Positions 5,366-5,573 of a DNA stretch of 5,573 nt are shown here, piece after piece; positions within the stretch are counted from its first letter, which is position 1; each line of letters opens with the position of its first letter. The position numbers were made by a program, and so were the translations under genes. The notes under the pieces were generated by a model, which was given only the letters and a program-made list of their open reading frames with translations, made no database searches and had not been told where the DNA came from. The stretch comes from Clostridiales bacterium (lineage in GTDB: Bacteria > Bacillota > Clostridia > Christensenellales > UBA1242): the NCBI GenBank assembly GCA_918241715.1, contig CAKJYB010000043.1, positions 1 to 5,573 of the forward strand, in the 5' to 3' direction.

Positions 5366-5573
5366 ATGAGAGTTGCAGAGAGCTGGAAAGATTATGTTGT
5401 TTTGGCAACCGGTGATGGCGAAAAACTTGAAAGCTGGTCTGGCATAACTCTTTTGCGCCCAGACCCACAGGTTATTTGGCATAAAAAAAGAGACCTAAAA
5501 AAAGATGCAGACGCCTTTTATGAAAGAAAAGAAGGTGGTGGGCTTTGGCACTATAAAAAACAAATCCCTGCAC
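5366..5573 (+). CDS. Class I SAM-dependent methyltransferase, N-terminal part (partial at 3' edge)
   Basis: Sixty-nine codons are visible and the frame is open to the window edge. The N-terminus reads WKDYVVLATGDGEKLESWSG (7-26), then LLRPDPQVIW (29-38), ADAFYERKEGGGLWHY (48-63) and KKQIP (64-68). This matches my recollection of a Bacillota family annotated as SAM-dependent methyltransferase, related to the RlmI/RlmK 23S rRNA methyltransferases, whose N-termini read WKDYELLDTGDGEKLERWG...RPDPQ.IW. The SAM-binding motifs would lie beyond the window, so the reaction and rRNA target cannot be confirmed here. The start is well supported by AAGGAG 5 nt upstream, and the gap to the ileS stop is only 2 nt. 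A role in translation would fit its pairing with ileS. Confidence 0.75.
   Translation, partial: MRVAESWKDYVVLATGDGEKLESWSGITLLRPDPQVIWHKKRDLKKDADAFYERKEGGGLWHYKKQIPA

Overview
The window looks like a low-GC, spore-forming member of the Bacillota, most likely an uncultured-type clostridium. It carries spoVA genes and a yunB-type gene, uses AGG/GGAG Shine-Dalgarno sites, and reads in the standard code. I cannot name the genus from the sequence. All genes run on the + strand and no mobile element, CRISPR array, tRNA or rRNA is visible.

Positions 1-1392 are a sporulation block. It begins with the 3' end of spoVAD, followed 5 nt later by spoVAE. Together these encode part of the channel and substrate-binding machinery that loads dipicolinic acid into the forespore. 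After a 93-nt repeat-containing gap comes a yunB-family gene for a membrane-anchored sporulation protein. Positions 1393-1472 are a short AT-rich gap with a perfect TATAAT box that overlaps a perfect 7-bp dyad. This gap probably starts a separate, vegetative transcription unit.

Positions 1473-5573 form a tight three-gene run. The first gene encodes a 252-residue protein with an N-terminal helical domain carrying an RNxxxH (HEPN-type) motif fused to a CBS pair. The second is a complete 1038-residue isoleucyl-tRNA synthetase, 15 nt downstream. The third is the start of a SAM-dependent methyltransferase of the rRNA-methylating type, 2 nt downstream with its ribosome-binding site inside the ileS coding end. 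The tight spacing suggests co-transcription and translational coupling.

The points of most interest are as follows. The synthetase carries rewritten versions of both class I signature motifs: GVHH in place of HIGH and EFHKS in place of KMSKS. I associate the first of these with very strong mupirocin resistance in type 2 IleRS. No T-box leader precedes the ileS unit, although T-boxes are usual for ileS in Bacillota. The HEPN-like/CBS fusion sits directly ahead of the tRNA charging gene and has one canonical and one degenerate CBS nucleotide-binding motif.
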